From contig CAWCTF010000006.1 in assembly GCA_963798435.1 (NCBI GenBank), forward strand, positions 124,001-188,000: a DNA stretch of 64,000 nucleotides, read 5' to 3'. This DNA comes from JALHST01 sp963798435. GTDB taxonomy: Bacteria > Bacteroidota > Bacteroidia > Flavobacteriales > Flavobacteriaceae. A program made the translations under genes and the position numbers. The notes under the pieces are model-generated. The model was not told the origin of the DNA, ran no database searches, and saw nothing but the letters and a program-made list of their open reading frames with translations. This document shows positions 9,050-17,582 of the stretch, piece after piece. Numbering within the stretch: position 1 is the stretch's first letter; the number at the start of each line of letters is the position of its first letter.

Positions 9050-10249
9050 GTGATCGCAGTGTTCAATAATCTAAAAGGAGATAAGGCGCTTTGGGCGGTG
9101 GTGGCCCTTTTGGGCCTATTCTCGTTTTTACCCGTCTACAGTGCCAGCAGCAATTTAGTTTATGTTGTTGGCTACGGGACGCCTTTTGGATTTTTGGTAA
9201 AGCATGGGGTGCTCTTGTTTTTGGGATTTGGTATTATCTATGGGGTTCATCGCATTCCTGCACATTTTTTTAAGGGACTATCACTTATCGCCATGCCGAT
9301 AGTACTGGTGCTGTTGGTCTTTACCTTGGCACAGGGTACGACGGTAGACGGGGCAAACGCGAGCCGATGGATACGAATTCCTTTTGTTGGGATTACCTTT
9401 CAGACCTCGAATCTGGCCGCAGTGGCGCTAATGATCTATGTGGCGCGTTATTTAACAAAGATCAAGGACCGGGAAATCAATTTTAAAGAAAGTATCCTGC
9501 CACTTTGGCTTCCGGTGTTTTTTGTAATCGTTTTGATATTGCCCGCCAATTTTTCTACTGCAGCCATTATTTTTTCGATGGTGTTGATGCTGTGCTTTCT
9601 TGGTGGATATCCCATAAAATATCTTCTGGGAATCATTCTTACAGGAATACTTTGCCTGACCATATTTATATTGACGGCCAAGGCTATCCCCGATTTATTT
9701 CCAAACCGCGTGGATACCTGGATTAGTCGCATTGACAATTTTAGGAACCCTACAGACTCCGAGTCTGATTATCAGATCGAAAAGGCAAAAATTGCGATTG
9801 CAACGGGCGGTATCATGGGAAAGGGCGCTGGAAAAAGCGTTCAGAAGAACTTTCTTCCCCAAAGTTCCTCTGATTTTATATATGCCATAATCGTCGAGGA
9901 ATATGGTTTGGTCGGTGGATTTTTACTCATGATGTTCTACTTGTTTTTTTTATTTCGGATCGTGGTAATCGCCAATGGAAGTGCTACGGTCTTTGGGAAA
10001 CTTTTGGCCTTGGGTGTTGGCTTGCCAATTATATTTCAGGCATTGATAAATATGGCCGTTGCCGTTGAACTTTTCCCGGTTACCGGTCAAACCTTGCCTT
10101 TGATCAGTAGCGGGGGTACCTCGGGATGGATGACGTGCTTGGCAATAGGCATTATTTTGAGCGTGAGTAATAAAGCAGTGGTCCCGGAAAATGAAACCAT
10201 CGACCCCGATAGTACGAATCCTTTAGAGGTTCTTAGTGGGCAACTATAG
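9050..10249 (+). CDS. ftsW: Peptidoglycan glycosyltransferase FtsW
   Basis: A 399-residue SEDS-family integral membrane protein, the septal glycan polymerase that works with FtsI. It has about ten hydrophobic segments and the conserved segments GANASRWIRIPF and, near the C-terminus, PVTGQTLPLISSGGTS. The start is taken as GTG at 9050, one base after the murD stop; a second GTG nine bases later is equally possible and changes only three residues. It overlaps the murG start by 14 bases. Confidence 0.95.
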   Translation: MIAVFNNLKGDKALWAVVALLGLFSFLPVYSASSNLVYVVGYGTPFGFLVKHGVLLFLGFGIIYGVHRIPAHFFKGLSLIAMPIVLVLLVFTLAQGTTVDGANASRWIRIPFVGITFQTSNLAAVALMIYVARYLTKIKDREINFKESILPLWLPVFFVIVLILPANFSTAAIIFSMVLMLCFLGGYPIKYLLGIILTGILCLTIFILTAKAIPDLFPNRVDTWISRIDNFRNPTDSESDYQIEKAKIAIATGGIMGKGAGKSVQKNFLPQSSSDFIYAIIVEEYGLVGGFLLMMFYLFFLFRIVVIANGSATVFGKLLALGVGLPIIFQALINMAVAVELFPVTGQTLPLISSGGTSGWMTCLAIGIILSVSNKAVVPENETIDPDSTNPLEVLSGQL

Positions 10250-11348
10250 GTTCATATTGTCTGGTGGAGGCACTGGCGGGCATATTTATCCTGCCATAGC
10301 CATTGCCAATGAGCTGAAAAGAAGACATACCGATGCCGAATTCCTGTTTGTTGGGGCCAAGGATCGTATGGAGATGGAAAAAGTGCCACAGGCCGGTTAT
10401 AAGATAGAAGGCTTATGGATTACAGGGTTGCAACGGAAACTGACCCTTAAAAATTTGATGTTCCCATTTAAAGTAATAAGCAGTTTGATCCAATCGGGTA
10501 AAATAGTTTCAAGTTTTAAGCCACATGCTGTCATCGGCACCGGGGGTTTTGCCAGCGGCCCATTATTAAGGGTGGCCTCGGGGCGTGGCATCCCCTGTAT
10601 ACTGCAGGAACAGAATTCTTTTGCGGGCATTACGAACAAACTGCTAAAGGATAAGGTGGCCAAGATATGTGTTGCCTATGATGGAATGGAAACATTCTTT
10701 CCCGCAGCTAAAATTGTAAAGACCGGGAATCCTGTGCGTGGGGATCTTGTCGTATTGGGAAAAGACAAAACGGAAGGGTTGCATTTTTTTGAATTAGACG
10801 AAAATAAGAAAACCTTGTTGATCTTGGGTGGAAGCTTAGGCGCCAAGCGTATCAACCAACTGGTCGAGCAAAAGCTCGATTTTTTCAAATCACTTGGGAT
10901 ACAGTTAATCTGGCAATGTGGCAAATTGTATTATGAGGAATACAAAAGGTATGGTTCAGACTCGGTCAAGGTGTTTGCCTTTCTTAATCGGATGGATTTG
11001 GCCTATACAAACGCCGATATGATTATCTCAAGGGCAGGTGCAGGTTCTGTATCGGAATTGTGTATTGTGGGCAAGCCCGTGATTTTTATTCCATCGCCGA
11101 ATGTTGCAGAAGACCATCAGACCAAAAATGCGGCGGCCCTGGTTGCACACGATGCAGCCTTATTGATCAAGGAAGGGCAATTGGAAAACGAGTTCGAAGC
11201 CGTTTTTTCGAGTTTATTTCAATCGAAGGCATATCAGGAGCGACTGGGTAGCAATATTAAAAAGTTGGCCATGCCGAACGCCACCAAACACATAGTCGAT
11301 GAAATCGAAAAGCTTTTGAATGATGCGCCAATTGCAAATTCGGTTTAG
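10236..11348 (+). CDS. murG: UDP-N-acetylglucosamine--N-acetylmuramyl-(pentapeptide) pyrophosphoryl-undecaprenol transferase MurG
   Basis: A 370-residue GT28-family enzyme that converts lipid I to lipid II on the cytoplasmic face of the membrane. The donor-binding loops are clear: SGGGTGGHIYPA at the N-terminus, LGGSLGA in the middle, and the C-terminal SRAGAGSVSEL and PSPNVAEDHQTKNA segments. The start is GTG at 10236, inside the end of ftsW. A 103-base gap separates it from murC. Confidence 0.97.
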   Translation: MGNYRFILSGGGTGGHIYPAIAIANELKRRHTDAEFLFVGAKDRMEMEKVPQAGYKIEGLWITGLQRKLTLKNLMFPFKVISSLIQSGKIVSSFKPHAVIGTGGFASGPLLRVASGRGIPCILQEQNSFAGITNKLLKDKVAKICVAYDGMETFFPAAKIVKTGNPVRGDLVVLGKDKTEGLHFFELDENKKTLLILGGSLGAKRINQLVEQKLDFFKSLGIQLIWQCGKLYYEEYKRYGSDSVKVFAFLNRMDLAYTNADMIISRAGAGSVSELCIVGKPVIFIPSPNVAEDHQTKNAAALVAHDAALLIKEGQLENEFEAVFSSLFQSKAYQERLGSNIKKLAMPNATKHIVDEIEKLLNDAPIANSV

Positions 11349-11451
11349 ATAGGGCCCGTGTTTAATTCCCGTGGCAATTTGGCCTCGGATTTTTAAAGGT
11401 TATGAAAAAGTGTAAAAATAGGAGTGTGAAGCACAGCGAACAAGGGAAGCA

Positions 11452-12804
11452 ATGGATCTAACGAAACTAAAAAACGTTTATTTTATCGGAATCGGAGGTA
11501 TCGGTATGTCTGCCCTTGCGCGTTATTTTATGTTCATTGGCAAGAAGGTGGCCGGCTATGACAAGACTGAAACCCCGCTGACCAAGGAGTTGGTAGCATT
11601 GGGAATGGTGGTGCATTACAATGATGACTTACATGCCGTGCCCAAGGAATTTTTAGAGCCCAATACTACTTTAATTGTATATACCCCGGCCGTATCAATA
11701 GCACATGAAGAATATCAATATTTCTTACAACATGGCTTTGAGATCAAAAAACGATCGGAAGTCCTAGGCCTGATAACAAAAGATACCTTTTGCTTTGCTG
11801 TTGCCGGCACGCATGGGAAAACGACCACGTCCTGTATCCTTGCCCATTTACTCAAGGAGACAGATGCCTCATTTACCGCATTTTTGGGGGGTATTTCAGA
11901 GGATTTCAATAGTAATTTCTTTTACCAAGGAACCACATATTCGGTGGTAGAGGCCGATGAATTCGATCGTTCTTTTTTAAGGCTGTTCCCAGATGTGGCA
12001 TGCGTAACCTCAATGGATGCGGATCATTTGGATATTTATGGGAATCACGAAGCATTAATCGAATCTTTTGAGGAATTTTCCAAGAGGGTACCGCCTGACG
12101 GAAAGCTATTCGTGCGCAACGGACTTCCCTTGGACGGAATAACATATGGAATTGACGATAATGCCGATTATTGCATACGCAATATCAAAATAGAACATGG
12201 AACCTACGTTTTTGATTTGAAAACCCCCGAAGCTACCCTAACGGGGGTTAAATTCAGTAAACCAGGAAGGCATAATCTTTTGAACGGCTTGGTAGCTTTT
12301 GCCATGGCACTTGAAACGGGATGCCCGGCTTCCAAAATCGCAGAAGCTTTGGCGACTTTCAAGGGGGTACAACGTCGTTTTTCGTATAAAATCAACGAGG
12401 ATGATTTCATTTTTATTGACGATTATGCGCATCATCCTGCCGAAATAGATGCCGTATATAATGCCATCCTGGAAATGCATCCCAATAAAAAGATCGTAGT
12501 GGTGTTTCAGCCACACCTATTCTCCAGGACACGGGATTTTGCCGATGGGTTTGCCGAAAGTCTGGCAAAATTCGATGGTATTTTGCTCCTGGATATATAT
12601 CCCGCGCGCGAAAAGCCGTTGCAGGGTATTACATCAGAATGGCTGTTGGAAAAAATAAATAACCCCCATAAAAAGCTAGTAACAAAATTAGATTTGACAC
12701 AAGAAATCAAAAATCTAAACCCCGATGTATTGGTTACATTGGGTGCAGGGGATATCGGCCTCGAAGTATCACGAATTAAAAAAGAATTGGAATATGCGCA
12801 TTAA
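11452..12804 (+). CDS. murC: UDP-N-acetylmuramate--L-alanine ligase MurC
   Basis: A 450-residue Mur ligase that starts the stem peptide by adding L-alanine to UDP-MurNAc. It opens with the dinucleotide-like YFIGIGGIGMSALARY, has the ATP loop GTHGKTTTS from residue 119, and the DDYAHHPAEI and QPHLFSRT segments typical of MurC. Its last 11 bases overlap the ftsQ start. The substrate UDP-MurNAc comes from MurAB encoded elsewhere. Confidence 0.97.
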   Translation: MDLTKLKNVYFIGIGGIGMSALARYFMFIGKKVAGYDKTETPLTKELVALGMVVHYNDDLHAVPKEFLEPNTTLIVYTPAVSIAHEEYQYFLQHGFEIKKRSEVLGLITKDTFCFAVAGTHGKTTTSCILAHLLKETDASFTAFLGGISEDFNSNFFYQGTTYSVVEADEFDRSFLRLFPDVACVTSMDADHLDIYGNHEALIESFEEFSKRVPPDGKLFVRNGLPLDGITYGIDDNADYCIRNIKIEHGTYVFDLKTPEATLTGVKFSKPGRHNLLNGLVAFAMALETGCPASKIAEALATFKGVQRRFSYKINEDDFIFIDDYAHHPAEIDAVYNAILEMHPNKKIVVVFQPHLFSRTRDFADGFAESLAKFDGILLLDIYPAREKPLQGITSEWLLEKINNPHKKLVTKLDLTQEIKNLNPDVLVTLGAGDIGLEVSRIKKELEYAH

Positions 12805-13513
12805 TTGGAATTACTTAAAAACCCTAGGGCTCATACTGGTCATCGCAGGCCTTTATGCTTTTTCGAACGCCCGACACCAGAAAAAGATGATCAACGGAAT
12901 TAAAATACAATTCCTTGGAGATCAGAACCTTTACATTTCTGAAGGTATGGTTAATAAATTGTTAATACAAAATTATGGGCCGCTCATAAATGTCCCTAAA
13001 GAAAAATTAGTTTTGAATACTATGGAGAAGGTCATCGAGGCCAATGAAATGGTAAAAAGCGCCCAAGTTTATCTTACTATTGATGGTGAGCTTACGTCTA
13101 AGATCGTGCAGCGCAAACCAATCGGAAGAATTGAGGGGATTACAAAATTTTATCTGGATGATGAAGGAAAACGCATGCCGTTTTCCGTATCCCACTCGGC
13201 CAGGGTGCCCATCATTACTGGAAAAGTTACGGGGAAAAGTCTGGAGGATGTCTATGAAATCCTGAAATATATCAATACCGATGAATTTCTAAGAAAAAAT
13301 GTCATCGGGATACATATCGTGGAAGATAATAAGTATCAGTTGAAGTTTCGTATGGAAAATTTTGTCGTCGATCTGGGGGATATCGAGAATTTGGCTGAGA
13401 AATTCAACAATTTCAGGGCATTTTATATAAAGGCAAATAAGGATAAGACCTTAGAGGAATTTAAAACGGTTAGTTTGGAATTCGACAATCAAGTAGTGTG
13501 CACCAAAATTTAA
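12794..13513 (+). CDS. ftsQ: Cell division protein FtsQ
   Basis: A 239-residue bitopic protein with one transmembrane helix near the N-terminus (LKTLGLILVIAGLYAFS) and a periplasmic POTRA-plus-beta domain, as expected for FtsQ/DivIB. It links FtsL and the synthase FtsWI. The start at 12794 (MRINWNYLK) is preferred over an in-frame ATG 69 bases upstream because that one lies deep inside murC and would put 23 non-membrane residues in front of the helix. ftsA follows nine bases later. Confidence 0.9.
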   Translation: MRINWNYLKTLGLILVIAGLYAFSNARHQKKMINGIKIQFLGDQNLYISEGMVNKLLIQNYGPLINVPKEKLVLNTMEKVIEANEMVKSAQVYLTIDGELTSKIVQRKPIGRIEGITKFYLDDEGKRMPFSVSHSARVPIITGKVTGKSLEDVYEILKYINTDEFLRKNVIGIHIVEDNKYQLKFRMENFVVDLGDIENLAEKFNNFRAFYIKANKDKTLEEFKTVSLEFDNQVVCTKI

Positions 13514-13522
13514 ACGAATAGC

Positions 13523-14854
13523 ATGGAACAAATTAATTATTCAGTTGGATTGGACATAGGAACCACCAAAATCGTAGCCATCATCGGCAAGGAAAACGAA
13601 TACGGTAAAATTGAGGTGCTGGGCATAGGTAAATCCAAAAGTTTGGGAGTACACCGTGGCGTTGTCAATAACATTACGCAAACGATAAAATCGATTCAAC
13701 AAGCCGTTGAGGAAGCCGAAGCGAATTCAGGTTTGAAAATCAGTTCGGTGGTCGTTGGAATTGCTGGCCAGCACATACGAAGTTTGCAACATAGCGATTA
13801 CATCACCAGGGTTGATTCAGAAGAGGTCATCAATGAGGACGATCTGGACAAGCTGTGCAATCAGGTTTATAAATTGGTGATGTTGCCAGGGGAAGAGATT
13901 ATACATGTGCTACCGCAAGAATATAAGGTTGACGGTCAGGCGGAGATTAAACAGCCCATAGGAATGTACGGGGGTCGCTTAGAGGCTAATTTTCATGTGG
14001 TCGTCGGGCAGGTATCTTCCATAAAGAATGTAGGCCGTTGCATAAAAAGCGCAGGTTTGAATTTAGGGAATATCACCCTCGAACCGTTGGCGTCCTCCGA
14101 AGCCGTATTAAGCCAAGAAGAAAAAGAGGCAGGGGTGGCCTTGATCGATATCGGTGGAGGTACGACCGACCTTGCAATTTTTAAAGATGGTATTATACGG
14201 CATACTGCCGTAATACCATTTGGTGGAGGCGTTATCACCGAAGATATAAAGGAGGGCTGTTCGATCATTGAGAAACAGGCCGAACTATTAAAGATAAAAT
14301 TTGGTTCTGCTTGGCCAGGCGAAAATAAGGATAATGAAATCGTTTCTATTCCTGGCTTACGTGGAAGGGAACCGAAGGAAATAACCCTTAAAAATCTTTC
14401 AAAGATTATTCATGCCCGTGTTGTGGAAATTGTTGAACAGGTGTATGTCGAGATCAAGAATTATGGTCATGAAGAGCAAAAAAAGAAGCTCATAGCCGGT
14501 ATTGTCCTAACGGGTGGCGGAAGTCAATTGAAGCACCTAAAGCAATTGGTAGAATACATAACCGGCATGGATACAAGAATCGGATATCCTAATGAGCATC
14601 TGGCCGGCGATTCTGATGATGATGTGGCAAGTCCGTTATATGCCACGGCGGTCGGGCTCTTGATGAATGCGGTCAAAAACAAACGCCGTGCGCCAATCGC
14701 CATTGAAAACAAGGCAAAAGAAAAGGAACTTGTGTTCGCCGAGCATGGCGATACCCCGGACATATCGACTAAAGGCACCTCAAAACGGGAAAGGAAATCA
14801 GTTTTTGATAAATGGTCTGAGGCGTTAAAGGATTTTCTAGACAATGCCGAATAG
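13523..14854 (+). CDS. ftsA: Cell division protein FtsA
   Basis: A 443-residue actin-fold ATPase that tethers FtsZ filaments to the membrane. Phosphate-1 (SVGLDIGTTKIVAII), phosphate-2 (VALIDIGGGTTDLAIF) and adenosine (GIVLTGGGSQLKHL) motifs appear in order, with the FtsA-specific 1C domain between them. The last residues FDKWSEALKDFLDNAE form the short amphipathic helix that would bind the membrane. It is 46 bases upstream of ftsZ. Confidence 0.97.
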   Translation: MEQINYSVGLDIGTTKIVAIIGKENEYGKIEVLGIGKSKSLGVHRGVVNNITQTIKSIQQAVEEAEANSGLKISSVVVGIAGQHIRSLQHSDYITRVDSEEVINEDDLDKLCNQVYKLVMLPGEEIIHVLPQEYKVDGQAEIKQPIGMYGGRLEANFHVVVGQVSSIKNVGRCIKSAGLNLGNITLEPLASSEAVLSQEEKEAGVALIDIGGGTTDLAIFKDGIIRHTAVIPFGGGVITEDIKEGCSIIEKQAELLKIKFGSAWPGENKDNEIVSIPGLRGREPKEITLKNLSKIIHARVVEIVEQVYVEIKNYGHEEQKKKLIAGIVLTGGGSQLKHLKQLVEYITGMDTRIGYPNEHLAGDSDDDVASPLYATAVGLLMNAVKNKRRAPIAIENKAKEKELVFAEHGDTPDISTKGTSKRERKSVFDKWSEALKDFLDNAE

Positions 14855-14900
14855 GTATACCCCAAGTAAAAGATAAAACATAACCAGTAATTTAAAGAGT

Positions 14901-16823
14901 ATGAGCAACAACACCGAATTTGAAGGAATCGCATTTGATCTACCCAAGAATCAAAGCAATGTAATAAAGGTCATTGGAGTCGGTGGCGGAGGAAGTAACG
15001 CCATAAACCATATGTTCCAGGCCGGTATTAACGGGGTTGATTTTGTCATCCTTAATACCGATTCTCAAGCACTCAATAACAGTCCCGTGCCCGTAAAAAT
15101 TCAATTGGGCGTTTCGCTTACAGAAGGCCTTGGGGCCGGGGCCAATCCTGAGGTAGGGGAGCAGGCGGCAATCGAAAGCCTTGAGGACATAAAAAATATG
15201 TTAGATCATACCACGAAAATGGTCTTCATTACTGCAGGCATGGGTGGGGGAACAGGTACTGGTGCTGCTCCGGTCATTGCACGACTTGCCAAGGAATTGG
15301 ATATACTCACCGTAGGAATTGTGACCATGCCCTTCCAATTTGAAGGTAAAATGCGGTGTCAACAGGCTCAATTAGGCATTGAAAAATTACGTAGTAACGT
15401 AGATTCGCTCATTGTCATTAACAATAATAAGCTCCGGGAAGTCTATGGCAATCTCGGTTTTAAGGCAGGATTTTCAAAGGCTGATGAAGTATTGGCGACC
15501 GCAGCCCGTGGTATCGCCGAGGTAATAACGCACCATTATACGCAGAATATCGATTTGCGTGATGCCAAGACGGTGCTATCAAATAGCGGAACGGCAATTA
15601 TGGGATCAGCCATTGCCTCTGGATCTGCCAGGGCGAACGAGGCAATCATGAAGGCCCTCGATTCACCATTGCTCAACGATAATAAGATTTCAGGCGCCAA
15701 AAATGTATTGTTGCTCATCGTTTCTGGCTCTAAGGAAATTACCATTGATGAAATTGGGGAAATCAATGATCATATTCAAATCGAAGCGGGTCATGGGGCC
15801 AATATCATCATGGGGGTAGGTGAGGATTCCGAATTGGGAGAGGCGATAGCCGTAACGGTAATAGCCACGGGATTTCACATTGACCAACAAGACGATATCG
15901 TGAACACCGAATCAAAAAAAATTATCCATACCCTTGAAGATGAACAAAAGGCAGTACACAATTTAAGCGCCCGTCCTATTGTACATCAACTATTAGAAGA
16001 GGATGATGTACTGGAAGTTTCCGAAACGAAACAACTGATTGTGGAGGAAGATACCATGGAACTTATTCCTACTTCAAAGTATATTAAAAATTTCAATGTT
16101 TTTTATGAAGAAGTGATTGCTAAAAAATTCTCGGAAGACGACTTTGTAATCATCCAGTCCAAAGAGACGCTTAGCGATATAGAAGTGGTAGACCCCCAGG
16201 AAATTGATGCCTCGGTTGAAGATGACCAATTTGTAATTAGTTTCGACATGCCCTTGAATACACAGGACAAAGAGGAGGAGGAACGTGAAAATGTAGTTAC
16301 GTTTAATTTGGACGATGAACTAAAGAATATGGATGTGAAGGAGCACATCGAGGTGATTCCAGTGTTGGAATACAACAAGGAAGGTGAAACCCGTTACAGT
16401 CTAGATGATTATATGGAATTGGAAAATAGGTTGACGGGTGCTAAGTCAAAGGCCGAAGAGTTTGATCCTAAAATTATTGAGGACGAATTGGTCTTTGAAA
16501 AAAAGGTAATTGCCGTAGCGGATAGTGAGGTATCTGCCCAGGAATCAAAGGAAATCGATCCGATGGATACCCCTTTGGAAGAATTGTTGAAGCAACGGGC
16601 CGATGTGCGCAGAAAAAAGTTAAAGGACTTTAATTATAAATTTCAGAACAGTTTAAATAATATCGATGAAATTGAAAAGGAACCCGCCTATAAAAGGCAG
16701 GGGGTCGATTTAAAGGAAGGACCTAGGGAAAATAGGTTCTCCAGAACTACGCTAAGCGAAGACAGCAATGATGAAATTCAATTCCGTTCGAATAATTCAT
16801 TTTTGCATGATAATGTCGACTAG
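14901..16823 (+). CDS. ftsZ: Cell division GTPase FtsZ with long acidic C-terminal linker
   Basis: A 640-residue tubulin homologue that forms the Z ring. The GTPase core occupies about residues 20-330, with GVGGGGSNAIN and the tubulin signature GGGTGTG at residues 115-121. The remaining 300 or so residues are a Glu/Asp/Lys-rich, low-complexity linker ending in DEIQFRSNNSFLHDNVD, which is the probable conserved C-terminal peptide that binds FtsA. E. coli FtsZ is only 383 residues, but long linkers are usual in Bacteroidota. A perfect palindrome overlaps the stop codon and an intrinsic terminator follows. Confidence 0.97.
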   Translation: MSNNTEFEGIAFDLPKNQSNVIKVIGVGGGGSNAINHMFQAGINGVDFVILNTDSQALNNSPVPVKIQLGVSLTEGLGAGANPEVGEQAAIESLEDIKNMLDHTTKMVFITAGMGGGTGTGAAPVIARLAKELDILTVGIVTMPFQFEGKMRCQQAQLGIEKLRSNVDSLIVINNNKLREVYGNLGFKAGFSKADEVLATAARGIAEVITHHYTQNIDLRDAKTVLSNSGTAIMGSAIASGSARANEAIMKALDSPLLNDNKISGAKNVLLLIVSGSKEITIDEIGEINDHIQIEAGHGANIIMGVGEDSELGEAIAVTVIATGFHIDQQDDIVNTESKKIIHTLEDEQKAVHNLSARPIVHQLLEEDDVLEVSETKQLIVEEDTMELIPTSKYIKNFNVFYEEVIAKKFSEDDFVIIQSKETLSDIEVVDPQEIDASVEDDQFVISFDMPLNTQDKEEEERENVVTFNLDDELKNMDVKEHIEVIPVLEYNKEGETRYSLDDYMELENRLTGAKSKAEEFDPKIIEDELVFEKKVIAVADSEVSAQESKEIDPMDTPLEELLKQRADVRRKKLKDFNYKFQNSLNNIDEIEKEPAYKRQGVDLKEGPRENRFSRTTLSEDSNDEIQFRSNNSFLHDNVD

Positions 16824-16831
16824 TCGACATT
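16812..16831. repeat. Perfect 20-bp palindrome over the ftsZ stop codon
   Basis: The half-site AATGTCGACT is followed directly by its reverse complement, and the ftsZ TAG (16821-16823) lies at the centre. In RNA this could form a 9-bp stem only with an impossible two-base loop or a smaller stem, so it may instead be a dimeric protein site or a degradation-protecting structure. It is separate from the terminator 25 bases downstream. Confidence 0.7.
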
Positions 16832-16855
16832 GAATCTTTGTTCCCCGTAAATTTT

Positions 16856-16894
16856 AAACCCGAAAATAACATTTGTTTTCGGGTTTATTTTTAT
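16856..16894 (+). terminator. Intrinsic terminator of the dcw operon
   Basis: An 11-bp stem AAACCCGAAAA / TTTTCGGGTTT (16856-16866 and 16876-16886) with a 9-base loop is followed by ATTTTTA. It ends the transcript after ftsZ. Confidence 0.8.
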
Positions 16895-16899
16895 CTTCG
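16892..16899 (+). promoter_or_regulatory. Minus-7 promoter element of yqeY
   Basis: TATCTTCG matches TAnnTTTG in seven of eight positions and lies 20 bases before the yqeY ATG, immediately after the ftsZ terminator. A TTTG at 16872-16875 could be the minus-33 box, although its 16-base spacing is a little short. Confidence 0.4.
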
Positions 16900-16919
16900 C
16901 AGTCCAAAAAATTGGGAAC

Positions 16920-17369
16920 ATGGGCCTACAGGAACAAGTAATGGAACAGATGAAATTGGCTATGAAAGCGAAGGACAAGGTCGCCTTGGAATCACTTCGA
17001 GCTATAAAATCCGCCCTACTTTTGGCCAAAACAGAGACAGGCTCAGGTAGTGAGTTAGGGGAAGAGGAGGAAGTCAAGTTGGTTCAAAGACTGGTAAAAC
17101 AACGAAAGGATAGTGCCGCCATCTTTCTGGAACAGGGCAGAAACGATTTGGCGGAACCCGAATTGGCCCAAATAGCTGTGATTGAACAGTTTTTACCCGA
17201 ACAGCTGACCGAGGGAGATATTGAAAAAGTAGTAAGAAAGACCATTGAAGCCTCCGGGGCTTCAGGTATGAAAGATATGGGAAAGGTGATGGGGCTGGTC
17301 TCCAAAGAGTTGGCTGGAAAGGCCGATGGGAAGACTATCTCGACCATTGTCAAGAGAAATTTGTCCTAG
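16920..17369 (+). CDS. GatB/YqeY domain-containing protein
   Basis: A 149-residue protein made entirely of a YqeY domain, the helical tRNA-binding module also found at the end of GatB and some GlnRS enzymes. The motifs LRAIKSALL and ASGASGMKDMGKVMG are typical. Stand-alone YqeY proteins have no settled function; a role near tRNA amidation is an inference. It follows ftsZ in many Bacteroidota. The tRNA-Arg gene starts 13 bases after its stop, so the two may share a transcript. Confidence 0.9.
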   Translation: MGLQEQVMEQMKLAMKAKDKVALESLRAIKSALLLAKTETGSGSELGEEEEVKLVQRLVKQRKDSAAIFLEQGRNDLAEPELAQIAVIEQFLPEQLTEGDIEKVVRKTIEASGASGMKDMGKVMGLVSKELAGKADGKTISTIVKRNLS

Positions 17370-17382
17370 AATACTGAATTTT

Positions 17383-17456
17383 GGCCGCGTGGCGCAACTG
17401 AATAGCGCATCAGATTTCGGCTCTGAGGGTTGGGGGTTTGAATCCCTCCGCGGTCA
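17383..17456 (+). tRNA. tRNA-Arg (anticodon TCG)
   Basis: A 74-base cloverleaf. Acceptor arms GGCCGCG (17383-17389) and CGCGGTC (17449-17455) pair with one G-T; the D stem is GCGC/GCGC; the anticodon stem is TCAGA/TCTGA around the loop TTTCGGC, which puts TCG at 17417-17419. The T stem is GGGGG/CCCTC around TTTGAAT. The discriminator base is A and CCA is not encoded. The anticodon UCG reads CGA and neighbouring Arg codons. Confidence 0.95.
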
Positions 17457-17470
17457 CTACAAGCAGAAAA

Positions 17471-17492
17471 CCACGCCTTAAGGCGTGGTTCT
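17471..17492 (+). terminator. Hairpin terminator after tRNA-Arg
   Basis: CCACGCC TTAA GGCGTGG (17471-17488) is a perfect stem-loop followed by a T-rich stretch TTCTTTGTTTTG. It most likely ends the tRNA transcript. Confidence 0.7.
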
Positions 17493-17494
17493 TT

Positions 17495-17539
17495 GTTTTG
17501 AAAAAAGCAGAAGCATTCGCTTCGTGCTTTTTTCAAAAC
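17495..17539. repeat. Long bipartite hairpin downstream of the tRNA terminator
   Basis: A 15-bp outer stem (GTTTTGAAAAAAGCA at 17495-17509 with its complement at 17525-17539) encloses an inner 5-bp stem GAAGC/GCTTC with loop ATTC. The T-run in the 3' arm makes it terminator-like on both strands. A third short hairpin, AAGGGC-GATA-GCCCTT, follows at 17548-17563. Confidence 0.75.
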
Positions 17540-17582
17540 AGGGAACAAAGGGCGATAGCCCTTGGTTTTCTATTTGCAAAGG

